Shown here one piece after another: positions 10,050 to 19,515 of a stretch of DNA of 34,858 nucleotides. The DNA is taken from the NCBI GenBank assembly GCA_945957495.1, contig CAMFLG010000003.1, positions 1 through 34,858 on the forward strand. Reading direction: 5' to 3'. The notes under the pieces are model-generated. The model saw only the letters and a program-made list of their open reading frames with translations, ran no database searches and was not told the DNA's origin. Both the position numbers and the translations under genes were made by a program. The DNA comes from an uncultured Pseudorhodobacter sp. (GTDB taxonomy: Bacteria > Pseudomonadota > Alphaproteobacteria > Rhodobacterales > Rhodobacteraceae). The stretch's first letter is position 1. Every line of letters begins with the position of its first letter.

Positions 10050-11101
10050 CCGTTGCAACCGCCCCGTCTTTTGACAAAACCGCTCTGATCCTTGCGCTGC
10101 TGCGCATGCGGACTTTTGTTGCGCTGATCCTCGTGTTTGCGTTCTTTGCCATCGCCGCCCCCAATTTCCTGTCTACTGCGAACGCGGTGATCGTATCCAA
10201 ACACGTCGCGCTGAACGCCCTTCTGGCGATCGGGATGACCTTTGTGATCATCACCGGCGGTATCGACCTGTCGGTTGGCTCCATCGTTGGGCTTTGCGCG
10301 ATGATGGCGGGCTGGCTGGTGCTGAACGGGGTCGATCTGGGGATTGGCTACACCGTCTGGTTCAACACGGCAGAAATCGTCGTGATCGTCTGCCTGATCG
10401 GGGTTCTGGTGGGGGTGGTCAATGGTCTGCTGATCACCAGACTTGCCGTCGCACCCTTCATCGCCACGCTGGGCACGCTTTACGTCGCACGCGGCTTTGC
10501 GCTGTTGTCATCAGGTGGCAGAACCTTCCCCAATCTGACCGGAAAGCCCGAATTTGGCACCGACACCTTTCCCCTGATCGGAACCGGAACGCTGCTGGGC
10601 CTTCCCGTGATGATCTGGCTTCTGATCGCTGTCGGGCTTTTGGCCCACTACATCTCGCGCAGGACAACCTTGGGGCGGCACATCTATGCCGTCGGCGGCA
10701 ACGAACGCGGCGCGGCGCTGTCTGGGGTCAAGGTCAACCGGGTCAAGATGTTCGTCTACATGTTTTCCGGTCTGTGCGCTGCATTGGTCGGCATCGTCAT
10801 TGCCAGCCAGCTTCAGGCCAGCCATCCGGCAACCGGAGAGACGTTCGAACTGAACGCCATCGCGGCGGCCGTTCTGGGCGGCACCTCGATGTCGGGCGGG
10901 CGCGGCAAGATCGGCGGCACCATCGTCGGCGCCTTTGTCATCGGCATCCTAAGCGATGGTCTGATCATGATGGGCGTGTCGTCGTTCTGGCAGACGGTCA
11001 TCAAAGGCCTTGTGATCATCATGGCCGTGGTCATTGATCAGGCTCAAAGCCGACTTCAGGCACGGGTTGCTCTGCAGCAAGAGGCCGCACTGGAAAAATA
11101 G
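10046..11101 (+). CDS. Sugar ABC transporter permease (RbsC-like)
   Basis: Hydrophobic ORF with MTFVIITGGIDLSVGSIVGL, GGNERGAALSGVKVNRVK and AAAVLGGTSMSGGRGKIGGTIVGA motifs. Confidence 0.95.
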   Translation: MTVATAPSFDKTALILALLRMRTFVALILVFAFFAIAAPNFLSTANAVIVSKHVALNALLAIGMTFVIITGGIDLSVGSIVGLCAMMAGWLVLNGVDLGIGYTVWFNTAEIVVIVCLIGVLVGVVNGLLITRLAVAPFIATLGTLYVARGFALLSSGGRTFPNLTGKPEFGTDTFPLIGTGTLLGLPVMIWLLIAVGLLAHYISRRTTLGRHIYAVGGNERGAALSGVKVNRVKMFVYMFSGLCAALVGIVIASQLQASHPATGETFELNAIAAAVLGGTSMSGGRGKIGGTIVGAFVIGILSDGLIMMGVSSFWQTVIKGLVIIMAVVIDQAQSRLQARVALQQEAALEK

Positions 11102-11192
11102 ATCTGACTTTCAGGAACACGAGAATACCGCTAGGATTTCAGTCACACCATTAAAAACCATTCGCGTCCATACCCAAGAAAGAGAATGCGAC

Positions 11193-12002
11193 ATGAATTC
11201 AAATCGCAGCTTGGACCGCACTGATACAATGGTTGGGCTTTTGTCGGAACCCCGGCGTCGGCGCATCCTGGAATGGATTCAGGAAGAGGGCGCGGCCCGG
11301 GTCCGCGATCTGGCCGGGGCGTTTCAGGTGTCAGAGGCGACCATCCGCCAGGATCTGGAGCGTCTGGAAGCCGAAGGTCTGATCACGCGGGAACATGGCG
11401 GGGCATACCTGAATTCCAGCGTCAGCCCTGTCGGCACCATGGTTCTGCACCATCAGGACAATATGGACAAAAAGGCCCGGATTGGCGCGCTTGCCGCCAG
11501 TCTGGTGGGAAACGGCGAAACGCTTATCCTTGATGCGGGCACGACGACGACCGAAGTTGCGATCCGGCTGGTTAACCGCAAGAATCTGACCGTCATTACC
11601 AACGCGCTGAACATTGCGATTATTCTGGGGGCCGTTCCGGGATTTGCCGTGCATATGCCGGGTGGCCAGTTCAAGGTGCCGACCCTGTCGCTTTCCGGGG
11701 ACAAGTCGGTTGAATACTTCCGCAACATCTTCGCCGGAAAGCTCTTTCTCGCCACGGCAGGGGTTTCGCTGGAATCCGGCCTGACCTACCCCAGCTTTGC
11801 CGATCTGCAGTTGAAAGAGGCGATGATCAAGGCCGCCAGCCATGTCTATCTTGTGGCGGATTCCAGCAAGATCAACAAATCCTCTTTCACCCGCCTCGCG
11901 TCATTGGAGGTAGTGCAGACCTTCATCACGGATGACGGTATCTCTGACGCCGACGCCAAGGCATTCGAGGCGCGCGGCATCAATCTGCTGGTGGCAAAGT
12001 AG
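11193..12002 (+). CDS. DeoR/GlpR-family transcriptional regulator
   Basis: Winged HTH RRRRILEWIQEEGAARVRDLAGAFQVSEATIRQDLERLEAEGLITREHGGAYL and DeoRC sensor ILDAGTTTTEVAIRL. Confidence 0.93.
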   Translation: MNSNRSLDRTDTMVGLLSEPRRRRILEWIQEEGAARVRDLAGAFQVSEATIRQDLERLEAEGLITREHGGAYLNSSVSPVGTMVLHHQDNMDKKARIGALAASLVGNGETLILDAGTTTTEVAIRLVNRKNLTVITNALNIAIILGAVPGFAVHMPGGQFKVPTLSLSGDKSVEYFRNIFAGKLFLATAGVSLESGLTYPSFADLQLKEAMIKAASHVYLVADSSKINKSSFTRLASLEVVQTFITDDGISDADAKAFEARGINLLVAK

Positions 12003-12071
12003 CCGTCTGATGCCTGGGGGCCGAAAATGGCGGCAAGACGGCGCGCGTCCCCAGCCATTCCAGCCCGCCGC

Positions 12072-12097
12072 TTCCGATCAATAGTAATTGATCGGAA
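12072..12097. terminator. Stem-loop TTCCGATCAAT-AGTA-ATTGATCGGAA at the convergent gene boundary
   Basis: 11-bp perfect inverted repeat with 4-nt loop, spanning the stop codon of the minus-strand class IV transaminase and 70 nt after the DeoR stop; no clear U-tract. Confidence 0.4.
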
Positions 12098-13040
12098 AGG
12101 TCAGCTCGGGGTCCGAATGCGCGTCCCAATACCCCTTCCAGATCGCCTTCGAAATCGGGCCGACCTGACCGGAACCAACGGGGCGGTGATCCAGCGTGGT
12201 GATGGGCATGACGCCGCCTGCCGTGGTGACAAACATGATCTCGTCACAGCTGTAGGCCATCTCCACCGGAATATCGTCAATCACCCATGGGATGCACAGC
12301 TTGTCGGCCACCGCCAGGATGGATTTGCGGGTAACACCTTCCAGGACTCCGCGCCGCGGAGTGTATAGCTTGCCATCCTGAACCAGCACCACGTTGAAGC
12401 CCGACCCCTCGGTCAGGTTGGCGTCGCCGTCTGTCAGGATCGGGTACATCGCGCCTCGATCGCGCGCCTCCAGAATGCCGCGGGTGAAATCACCCCACTG
12501 CAGGTTCTTCACTGTCGGGTCGATGGCCCCGGGCGAGATGCGGCGCACGGTGCGGGCGATGATGGCGGAACCACCCGTCTTTTGCACCTCTTCGCCCATC
12601 ACCCACAGATAGGGCGTGACCATAAGATAGCAGAAATTTTCGCAATCCTCGGGCGCGTATTGGCGGATATAGCGCAATCCGCGCGTCACGATGATCATCA
12701 CATAGGCATCGCGAATGCCGCTGGTCGCGGCCATTTCCACCAGCCGATCGCGGATTTCCTGACGCGGAATCGGGCTGACAAGGCGCAGCTTGGCAAGGCT
12801 GGCTTCAAAACGGTCCAGATGGTCGTCCAGCCGGAAAAAACGGCCATTCCAGATGGCTGGCACGTCATAGGTCAGGTCAGAATGCAGAAACCCCTGATCC
12901 AGAAGCGGAATTTTTGCATCCGCCACCGGTACATAATCACCGCCCACCCAAGCAATTCCCTTGGCAAATGGGTTCGTGCTGGCCTGCAAATCCTGAACGC
13001 GGCGGCGGTAGTCGTTGAAAATGTGATCGGTGTAGGTCAT
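12078..13040 (-). CDS. Fold-type IV PLP aminotransferase, likely (R)-selective amine transaminase
   Basis: [119 protein letters not shown] and [14 protein letters not shown] closely follow the recalled fungal/bacterial (R)-ATA pattern. Confidence 0.88.
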   Translation of the reverse strand: MTYTDHIFNDYRRRVQDLQASTNPFAKGIAWVGGDYVPVADAKIPLLDQGFLHSDLTYDVPAIWNGRFFRLDDHLDRFEASLAKLRLVSPIPRQEIRDRLVEMAATSGIRDAYVMIIVTRGLRYIRQYAPEDCENFCYLMVTPYLWVMGEEVQKTGGSAIIARTVRRISPGAIDPTVKNLQWGDFTRGILEARDRGAMYPILTDGDANLTEGSGFNVVLVQDGKLYTPRRGVLEGVTRKSILAVADKLCIPWVIDDIPVEMAYSCDEIMFVTTAGGVMPITTLDHRPVGSGQVGPISKAIWKGYWDAHSDPELTFPINYY

Positions 13041-13067
13041 GGCGGCTTTCCAGTTTGGGCGGGGTCG

Positions 13068-14312
13068 TCAGGCGGGAACGAAACCTGCGGCGATGATGTC
13101 GCCAAAGGCCGCGTCAACGGCTTCGATGGCACGGTCAATCTCGGCCGGGCCATGTGCGGCGCACAGGAACATGTTGTGTTTGGGGTGCAGGAACACCCCG
13201 TGACGCAGGGCTGCAGCACACAGCGCATTGCCGATGCGCAGATCCACGTCACCGTCCACCAGCACAACCGGCATTTGGGCAGGGCCGGTCTGGCGCAGGC
13301 GGAAGCCGTTGCGTTTGGCCACCTCGTCCAGCCCGGCGCGCAGGCGCAGACCCATGGCTTCGGTATGGGCAATCGCATCGGTGTCGCGCAGAATCCGCAC
13401 CGTCGTCAGCGCTGCCGCCATCGCCACCGCCCCATACCAAAAAGAGCCGGTGGTAAAGATTTTGTCCGCCCCGTCACGGGCCCGGTCAGAGCCCGCCACA
13501 CAGGCCAAGGGCCAACCGTTCGCGATGGATTTGGAATAGGTGGCAAGATCCGGTTTGACCCCGTAGCGTGCCCAACTGCCCCGAACGTCCAGCCGGAACC
13601 CCGCCCGCACGTCATCCAGGATCAGCATGGCACCGCTGCGGTCGCAGGCCGCGCGGGCGGCGCGCAGAAACGCCTCTGTCGGCATTTCCTGATCCCGGCC
13701 CACATCATGCCGATAGGCGGTCAGGATGATGGCGGCCAGATCGTCACCCGCCTCGGCCACAACGGCCTCAAGCCCGGCGATATCGCCCCATTCAAAGGTC
13801 ATCAGATGCGCACGGTCGGCTTCGGTGACACCTACGACCGATGGGGAACACCACGGCACAGCGCCATGATAAGCGCCCTTCGCCATGATCACCTTGCGCT
13901 TGCCGGTGCCCGCGCGGGCGATGGTCACGCTGGCCGTGGTTGCATCGGTGCCGTTCTTCTGGAACAGGCACCAATCGGCATTGTCCAGCGTGCCGGTCAG
14001 CAGTTCAGCCAGTTCAACGACCCGTTCGGTCGGACCATTGCCGCAATCCACCACGCGCAACTGTTCCAGCGCGGCGGCCTGCACTTCGGGGTGGTGATAG
14101 CCCAGGACATTTGGTCCCCAGGCGCACATGAAATCAATGAATTCGTTGCCATCAACATCCCAGACCCGGCAGCCATCGGCGCGCGAAAAGAACTGGGGAT
14201 AGCCGGGCGCGATGGCGCGGGTGGCCATATGGCCCCACATGCCGTTCGGGATCACATGGCGCGCGCGCTCCAGCAGGGCGGCATCGCGAGAGTTGGTCAA
14301 AGTGGCGGTCAT
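13068..14312 (-). CDS. Class III PLP aminotransferase (glutamate-1-semialdehyde aminomutase-like)
   Basis: PNGMWGHMATRAIAPGYPQFFSRADGCRVWDVDGNEFIDFMCAWGPNVLGYHHPEV, LILDDVRAGFR PLP-Asp motif and DLATYSKSIANGWPLACVAG Lys motif. Confidence 0.9.
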   Translation of the reverse strand: MTATLTNSRDAALLERARHVIPNGMWGHMATRAIAPGYPQFFSRADGCRVWDVDGNEFIDFMCAWGPNVLGYHHPEVQAAALEQLRVVDCGNGPTERVVELAELLTGTLDNADWCLFQKNGTDATTASVTIARAGTGKRKVIMAKGAYHGAVPWCSPSVVGVTEADRAHLMTFEWGDIAGLEAVVAEAGDDLAAIILTAYRHDVGRDQEMPTEAFLRAARAACDRSGAMLILDDVRAGFRLDVRGSWARYGVKPDLATYSKSIANGWPLACVAGSDRARDGADKIFTTGSFWYGAVAMAAALTTVRILRDTDAIAHTEAMGLRLRAGLDEVAKRNGFRLRQTGPAQMPVVLVDGDVDLRIGNALCAAALRHGVFLHPKHNMFLCAAHGPAEIDRAIEAVDAAFGDIIAAGFVPA

Positions 14313-14370
14313 GCGTTAATCCCTTGGCTAAAAGGCGGGGGGGCGCATGGCCGCGCCCCCCACGGTCGGC

Positions 14371-15969
14371 TCAGTTGGTTATTTCCGCCAGCGGCAGGTT
14401 GCAGCAGGCGCTGTAACGCACCCCCTTGATATTGGGGCCATGGGCAAGGATCAGGTCCGGGCTGACCATCGGAATGATGATCTTGTTGTTGATCATCTCT
14501 TGCGCGGCTTCGTTCCACAGCTTGTCGGCTTCTTCTGCCGTGGGCGCCGCAAGCGCCGCCGTTTTCAGCTCACCCGGGCGCGGATTGATGATCGAGGGAT
14601 CATTGTCACCCCCCGCGCGCTTGGCCCAGACAGAGCCTTCCTGCATCCCGAACACATCGACATATTGCGAAGTGCCAAAGAAGTCGGGCGCAAAGAACAC
14701 TGCCGTCAGGGCAATGTGATCACCATTCGCCTGTTCGCGCCAGTTGGCCAACGGCATCGGCGTCAGTTCCAGGGTGATGCCAACCTTGGACAGATCCTGC
14801 TGGATCTTCTGCATCATCAAGGAAAAGTCCACGCCATAGACGTTCAGATCCGGATAGATCGACTGGATGGTAACGCCATCGCCCAGACCGGCAGCGGCCA
14901 GCATTTCCTTGGCCTTTTCGGGGTTGTATTCCGGGATGGCGTGCCCATCGCCGCCGGGGAAGCCCAGAGGGATCGGCGCGGCCAGCGGACGCCCGGCACC
15001 GCCCAGCGTGAAGTCGATCAGCGACGTGCGGTCAATGGCAATCGAGATGGCCTCGCGCACCTCGGGTGTCATCTTGAAGGTCAGCGATTTTGCCCCGGGG
15101 GACAGTGCCATATAGACGAAGTTGTAGGACGGTACGCTTTCCACAACGGCGTCGGTGCCTGTCAGCGATTTGGCGGTTTCCGGGTCGATCTGCATGGCGA
15201 TATCCACCTCGCCCGATTGCAGCATCTGCGCCTGCGACACCGCGTCCTTCACCTGACGAAAGATCACCTCCGGCACAGCAGGCTTGGCGCGCCAATAGGC
15301 CTCGTTGCGCTTCAGCCGCAGTTCGGTGTTCGGCTCGTACGCTTCCAGAACGAACGGACCGCTGCCTGCGGAATTGGACAGGAACCACGTCTCGGATGCG
15401 TCCTTTTCAGCGGCTGTTTCGTCTGCCAAAGCGCCGTTTGCGATGGCAACGTCGCTGTTGATCACGCCCAGAAAGCCTGCTGCAGCCTGATTGAGGAACT
15501 CAGAGTTGGAAGAAGCCAGCTTGACGATCACAGTCGCCGCATCTGGCGTATCAATCGACGTGATCGGGTCTGCGATGAAGGCTGCACTGCCTTTCATGTT
15601 CTTCACCCGCTCGAACGACCATTTCACATCCTTTGCCTCGACCGGCGAGCCATCCGAGAATTTGGCAGCCGGGTCCAGTTTGAAGGTGAATTCAGTCTGC
15701 TCGGGGTTCGAGGACCAGCTTGCCGCCAGCAGCGGCTGCAATTTGTTGTCCTTGTCCAGCGTGACAAGCTGTTCATAGACCGACGTGTTGTAAATCTGGC
15801 AGGTGTCACACCAGGACCGTGCCGGATCCAGCGCGTTCACATCCATGTCGCGCGCGATCACCAGCGCTTTTTCCTCGGCAAAGGCTGACGGTGCGGTCAG
15901 CCCGAAGACAGCGGCCATCAGCGCAAAGGAAATAAGCGCGGCTTTTGGCCTGAGAACCCTAGTAATCAT
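14371..15969 (-). CDS. ABC transporter substrate-binding protein, family 5 (peptide/nickel/opine type)
   Basis: Signal peptide, then YEQLVTLDKDNKLQPLLAASWSSNPEQTEFTFKLDPAAKFSDGSPVEAKDVKWSFERV, the SBP_bac_5 pattern. Confidence 0.92.
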   Translation of the reverse strand: MITRVLRPKAALISFALMAAVFGLTAPSAFAEEKALVIARDMDVNALDPARSWCDTCQIYNTSVYEQLVTLDKDNKLQPLLAASWSSNPEQTEFTFKLDPAAKFSDGSPVEAKDVKWSFERVKNMKGSAAFIADPITSIDTPDAATVIVKLASSNSEFLNQAAAGFLGVINSDVAIANGALADETAAEKDASETWFLSNSAGSGPFVLEAYEPNTELRLKRNEAYWRAKPAVPEVIFRQVKDAVSQAQMLQSGEVDIAMQIDPETAKSLTGTDAVVESVPSYNFVYMALSPGAKSLTFKMTPEVREAISIAIDRTSLIDFTLGGAGRPLAAPIPLGFPGGDGHAIPEYNPEKAKEMLAAAGLGDGVTIQSIYPDLNVYGVDFSLMMQKIQQDLSKVGITLELTPMPLANWREQANGDHIALTAVFFAPDFFGTSQYVDVFGMQEGSVWAKRAGGDNDPSIINPRPGELKTAALAAPTAEEADKLWNEAAQEMINNKIIIPMVSPDLILAHGPNIKGVRYSACCNLPLAEITN

Positions 15970-16009
15970 GTTTCCGTTCTCCTGTTGGTGGACCTGTGTG
16001 GTCCGTTTT

Positions 16010-18184
16010 CTAGTTCGCCGTGATGCGAAGCAGCGCCTCACGGATATCCGCCGCAGAACCCAGTGCGGCACGATTCAGCACTGCCGAGACGGTCGGGGCG
16101 GCAAGCCCGCCCGTCACCCGCAGAATTTCGTGATCCAGTCGGTCGAAGAACCGGCTTTGGATGCCATCGGCCCAAACTGCACCGATCGACATGCTGCGCG
16201 CAGTCTGCTCGGCGATGATGACCCGGCCCGTCCGGTCAATGGAGTCGCCGATCATCCCCCAGTCGATGCCGTGATGATCCAGATTGCGCAGGTCGATCAC
16301 TTCGGCGTCGATCCCGGTGTCTTTGGCGGCCTGCACGGCCTGCGCGACCATGACCGATGTGGCCAGCACGGTGCAGGCGCTGCCCGGACGAACGGTATGC
16401 GCGCGGCCAAAGCCGATGCAATAGTCCCGGTCGCCTGCGGGCACCTCAAACTCGCGCTGGTAAAGCTCGGTATGTTCTATCATCAATACCGGGTCGTTGC
16501 AGGTCAGCGCCGCATTCATCATCCCGATGTAGTCAAAGGCCGTGGTCGGGCTGAAAATCCGCCACCCCGGAAACAGCGCGAACAGCGCCGACGGGTCGGT
16601 GGAATGCTGCGAGCCATAGCCGGTGTGTGGCGACACGCGCACGCGCATTAACAATGGCACCGGAAAGCCAGAGCCGAACATATGGCGCACCTTGCCCACG
16701 CCATGTGCGATCTGATCCGCAGCGGTAAAGCAGAAGTCGCCGAACATGATTTCGACCACCGGGCGCAGGCCATTCAGCGCCGCGCCAAGCGCCACGCCGG
16801 TAAAGCCGTTTTCGGCAATCGGCATCGGCAGCACCCGGCCCGGCCAGCGTTCCAGCGCACCTTTGGTAAAGCCGGAAACGCCGCCGCGCAGCTGATGCAC
16901 GTCTTCGCCCATCACGATAATGCGCGAATCACGGTTCATCGCGCTGGCCAGCGTTTCCGAGGCGGCGGTGATGAACTTCACCCGCTCGGTCTTCAGGTGG
17001 CGCAGATCGTCGTGGTCCAACATCCGCGCATCGGCCAACTCGGACAGATCGCCAAGGATGCCAGTGTCGCGGCTGGCTGGGTCGGGCCAAAGATGGTCAG
17101 GAATGCGCAGGGCATTGCCCCCTGGCACCGTTTCCGTCAGTCGGGCTGCGGCGGCGGCCACGCGGCCTGTCACGCTTGCGTCAATGCGGGCAAGATCATC
17201 CTGATGCACAAGGCCCATGTCCAGCAGACGCGCCCGTGTGGTGGTGACGGGATCGCGGGCAAGCCACGCCTCTTCCTCCTCGGTGGCGCGGTAGCCGAAA
17301 TCGCTGCCCCGGCGACTGCCCGACTGGTGGAAATGCCGGTACAGCATCGCCTCGACAACCACCGGGCCACCGTCCTCGGCGATGATGCGCCGCGCCTCTG
17401 CCATAGCGCGATGAACTGCAACCACATCCATGCCGTCGCATTCGATCGCCGGTATGCCCAACATCGCCCCGCGCGACGTCAGCCGTGTTTCACGCGTAAT
17501 GTCGGTGATCCGGGTCGCAACGCCGTAAAGGTTGTTCTCAATGAAGAAGATCGTTGGAACACCCTGCGCGGCGGCGATGTTCATCGCCTCATAGCTTGCG
17601 CCGTTCTGGGTTGCCCCATCACCAAAAAAGGCCACCGATACGCGGTCACGGCCCAGCATCTTGTCGGCCAGCGCATAGCCCACGGCATGCGGTGGGTTGC
17701 CCCCCACAATGGCCGAGGTGCCCATGATTCCGGCCGCCGCGTTGCGCATATGCATAGAGCCGCCGCGCCCACCACAGTAGCCGGGCGTCAGCCCCATGAT
17801 CTCTGCCATGAAGCGGTGCAGCGCCTCGTCCATCTCGGGGGTGAAATCGTCGCGCAGCACGTCAAATCCGGGCGGCGTCGCCGCGTTCACCAGTTTCATC
17901 AGCACCTGATGATGGGCACGGTGGGTGCCGTTGATGTTGTCGCCGGTCTGCAGAACCGACATTGCACCCACGGCCCCCGCCTCTTGCCCGATGCTGGCAT
18001 GGGCGGGGCCGTGGATCAGCCCGGCTTTTTCCAGTTCCAGCAGTTTTTCCTCGAACCGGCGGATCAAAAGCATCTGACCGTACCAATGGATCAGATCGGC
18101 GGGCGGCGCATCGTCCCAGTCCTGCGCGCTGGTTTCCAGCCGGAACCAGGGCGCCGAAGGAGAAAGTTGGATCCGCTGGGCCAT
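16010..18184 (-). CDS. TPP-dependent 2-oxoacid (acetoin/pyruvate/branched-chain type) dehydrogenase E1, fused alpha and beta subunits
   Basis: N-terminal E1-alpha motifs (GPAHASIGQEAGAVG, GGRGGSMHM, FFGDGATQNGASYEAMNIAA) and C-terminal E1-beta motifs (VMGEDVHQLRGGVSGFTKG, GFTGVALGAALNGLRPVVEIMFGDF, EVIDLRNLDH) in one 724 aa ORF. Confidence 0.92.
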   Translation of the reverse strand: MAQRIQLSPSAPWFRLETSAQDWDDAPPADLIHWYGQMLLIRRFEEKLLELEKAGLIHGPAHASIGQEAGAVGAMSVLQTGDNINGTHRAHHQVLMKLVNAATPPGFDVLRDDFTPEMDEALHRFMAEIMGLTPGYCGGRGGSMHMRNAAAGIMGTSAIVGGNPPHAVGYALADKMLGRDRVSVAFFGDGATQNGASYEAMNIAAAQGVPTIFFIENNLYGVATRITDITRETRLTSRGAMLGIPAIECDGMDVVAVHRAMAEARRIIAEDGGPVVVEAMLYRHFHQSGSRRGSDFGYRATEEEEAWLARDPVTTTRARLLDMGLVHQDDLARIDASVTGRVAAAAARLTETVPGGNALRIPDHLWPDPASRDTGILGDLSELADARMLDHDDLRHLKTERVKFITAASETLASAMNRDSRIIVMGEDVHQLRGGVSGFTKGALERWPGRVLPMPIAENGFTGVALGAALNGLRPVVEIMFGDFCFTAADQIAHGVGKVRHMFGSGFPVPLLMRVRVSPHTGYGSQHSTDPSALFALFPGWRIFSPTTAFDYIGMMNAALTCNDPVLMIEHTELYQREFEVPAGDRDYCIGFGRAHTVRPGSACTVLATSVMVAQAVQAAKDTGIDAEVIDLRNLDHHGIDWGMIGDSIDRTGRVIIAEQTARSMSIGAVWADGIQSRFFDRLDHEILRVTGGLAAPTVSAVLNRAALGSAADIREALLRITAN

Positions 18185-18250
18185 CTGTCGTCCTTTGTCC
18201 GCTTGCCCCACAGCGCCAGAAGGTGGCGGTTTGAGGTGAGTCTGTTTTAT

Positions 18251-18263
18251 GGAATATAATTCC
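18251..18263. promoter_or_regulatory. Palindrome GGAAT-ATA-ATTCC between divergent E1 and acyl-CoA dehydrogenase genes, candidate IclR-type operator
   Basis: Exact odd palindrome in the 138-bp divergent intergenic region; resembles IclR-family TGGAATNNNATTCCA-type sites. Confidence 0.45.
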
Positions 18264-18322
18264 GTTTTCTCTTGAATCGGAGACTAAGCCGTGCCAGCCT
18301 TTCCGTGCAACATAAATCTTTC

Positions 18323-19504
18323 ATGCCGGACACAGGTTCGGCGGCAAGGCAAGCGACAGACATGATCCGTGATGCAGAAATCCTGGCGGGGCTGGTTGAA
18401 ACCCTGCGCCGTTTTGTGCGCGAACGCCTGATGCCCGCCGAGACAACGGTAGAGGAAACCAACACGATTCCCGCCGTCCTGCTGGATGAGATGCGCGCCC
18501 TTGGCCTGTTCGGCATGTCCATTCCCGAGGCTTATGGCGGGCTTGGCCTGACCATGGAGGAAGAGGTCATGGTCACGCTGGAACTGGGCTATACCTCTGC
18601 CGCGTTCCGGTCGGTGTTCGGCACCAACAACGGTATCGGCGCGCAGGGGATCATCGTGGATGGCACGGCGGCGCAAAAGGCATACTGGCTGCCGCGCATG
18701 GCGTCAGGGCTGGTGATCGGGTCTTTCGCGCTGACAGAGCCGGATGTCGGGTCGGACGCAGGGGCGGTCAAGACAACGGCGGTGCTGGACGGGGATCACT
18801 ACGTTCTGAACGGGACCAAACGCTATATCACCAATGCCCCCATCGCCAATGTATTCACGCTGATGGCGCGCACGGGTGGCCCAGGTCCGGCAGGGGTCAC
18901 GGCCTTTCTGGTGCCAGCCGACACCCCGGGTCTGAGCCTTGGCGCCCCCGATCTGAAGATGGGCCAGCGCGGAACGCGAACCTGCGATGTAATCTTGCAG
19001 GACTGCCGGGTTCCCGCATCGGCGATCATCGGCGGGGTTTCGGGGCAGGGGTTCAAGACGGCGATGAAGGTGCTGAACCGGGGTCGGCTGAACATCGCCG
19101 CCTTTTGCGTCGGGCAGGCGCAGCGGCTTTGCGATGAATCGGTGCGCTTTGCCACCAACCGGGTGCAGTTCGGCAAACCCATTTCTGAACATCAGCTGGT
19201 GCAGGCGATGCTGGCCGACAGCGGCACGGAAACCTATGCCGCGCGCTGTATGGTGATCGAAACGGCCCGCCGCTTCGACGCGGGCGAGCGGATCATTCAG
19301 CATGCGGCCAGTTGCAAGCTGTTCTGTTCGGAAATGGTCGGCCGGGTGGCGGACCGGGCGGTGCAGATCCATGGCGGTGCAGGCTATATGCAGGCCTATC
19401 CGGTAGAGCATTTCTATCGGGACGTGCGGTTGTTCCGGCTTTACGAAGGCACTTCGCAGATTCAGCAGATCATCATTGGCCGCGAAATGTGCGCCGCTAC
19501 CTGA
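18323..19504 (+). CDS. Acyl-CoA dehydrogenase
   Basis: GSFALTEPDVGSDAGAVKTTAVLDGDHYVLNGTKRYITNA, RVQFGKPISEHQLVQ, QIHGGAGYMQAYPVEHFYRDVRLFRLYEGTSQIQQIIIGR. Confidence 0.95.
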   Translation: MPDTGSAARQATDMIRDAEILAGLVETLRRFVRERLMPAETTVEETNTIPAVLLDEMRALGLFGMSIPEAYGGLGLTMEEEVMVTLELGYTSAAFRSVFGTNNGIGAQGIIVDGTAAQKAYWLPRMASGLVIGSFALTEPDVGSDAGAVKTTAVLDGDHYVLNGTKRYITNAPIANVFTLMARTGGPGPAGVTAFLVPADTPGLSLGAPDLKMGQRGTRTCDVILQDCRVPASAIIGGVSGQGFKTAMKVLNRGRLNIAAFCVGQAQRLCDESVRFATNRVQFGKPISEHQLVQAMLADSGTETYAARCMVIETARRFDAGERIIQHAASCKLFCSEMVGRVADRAVQIHGGAGYMQAYPVEHFYRDVRLFRLYEGTSQIQQIIIGREMCAAT

Positions 19505-19515
19505 CAGGATATGCC

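Noticed and set aside
8448-10058. 536 aa minus-strand ORF opposite the RbsA-like ATPase
   Set aside because: Antisense shadow ORF; the sense strand carries complete Walker and signature motifs.
12582-14429. 615 aa plus-strand ORF opposite the two transaminases
   Set aside because: Spans two real genes antisense, low-complexity-like composition (many H/Q/R/G), no recognisable domain.
14347-15888. 513 aa plus-strand ORF opposite the substrate-binding protein
   Set aside because: Antisense shadow ORF with no motifs.
16682-18259. 525 aa plus-strand ORF opposite the fused E1
   Set aside because: Antisense shadow ORF; the minus strand has unambiguous E1 alpha and beta motifs.
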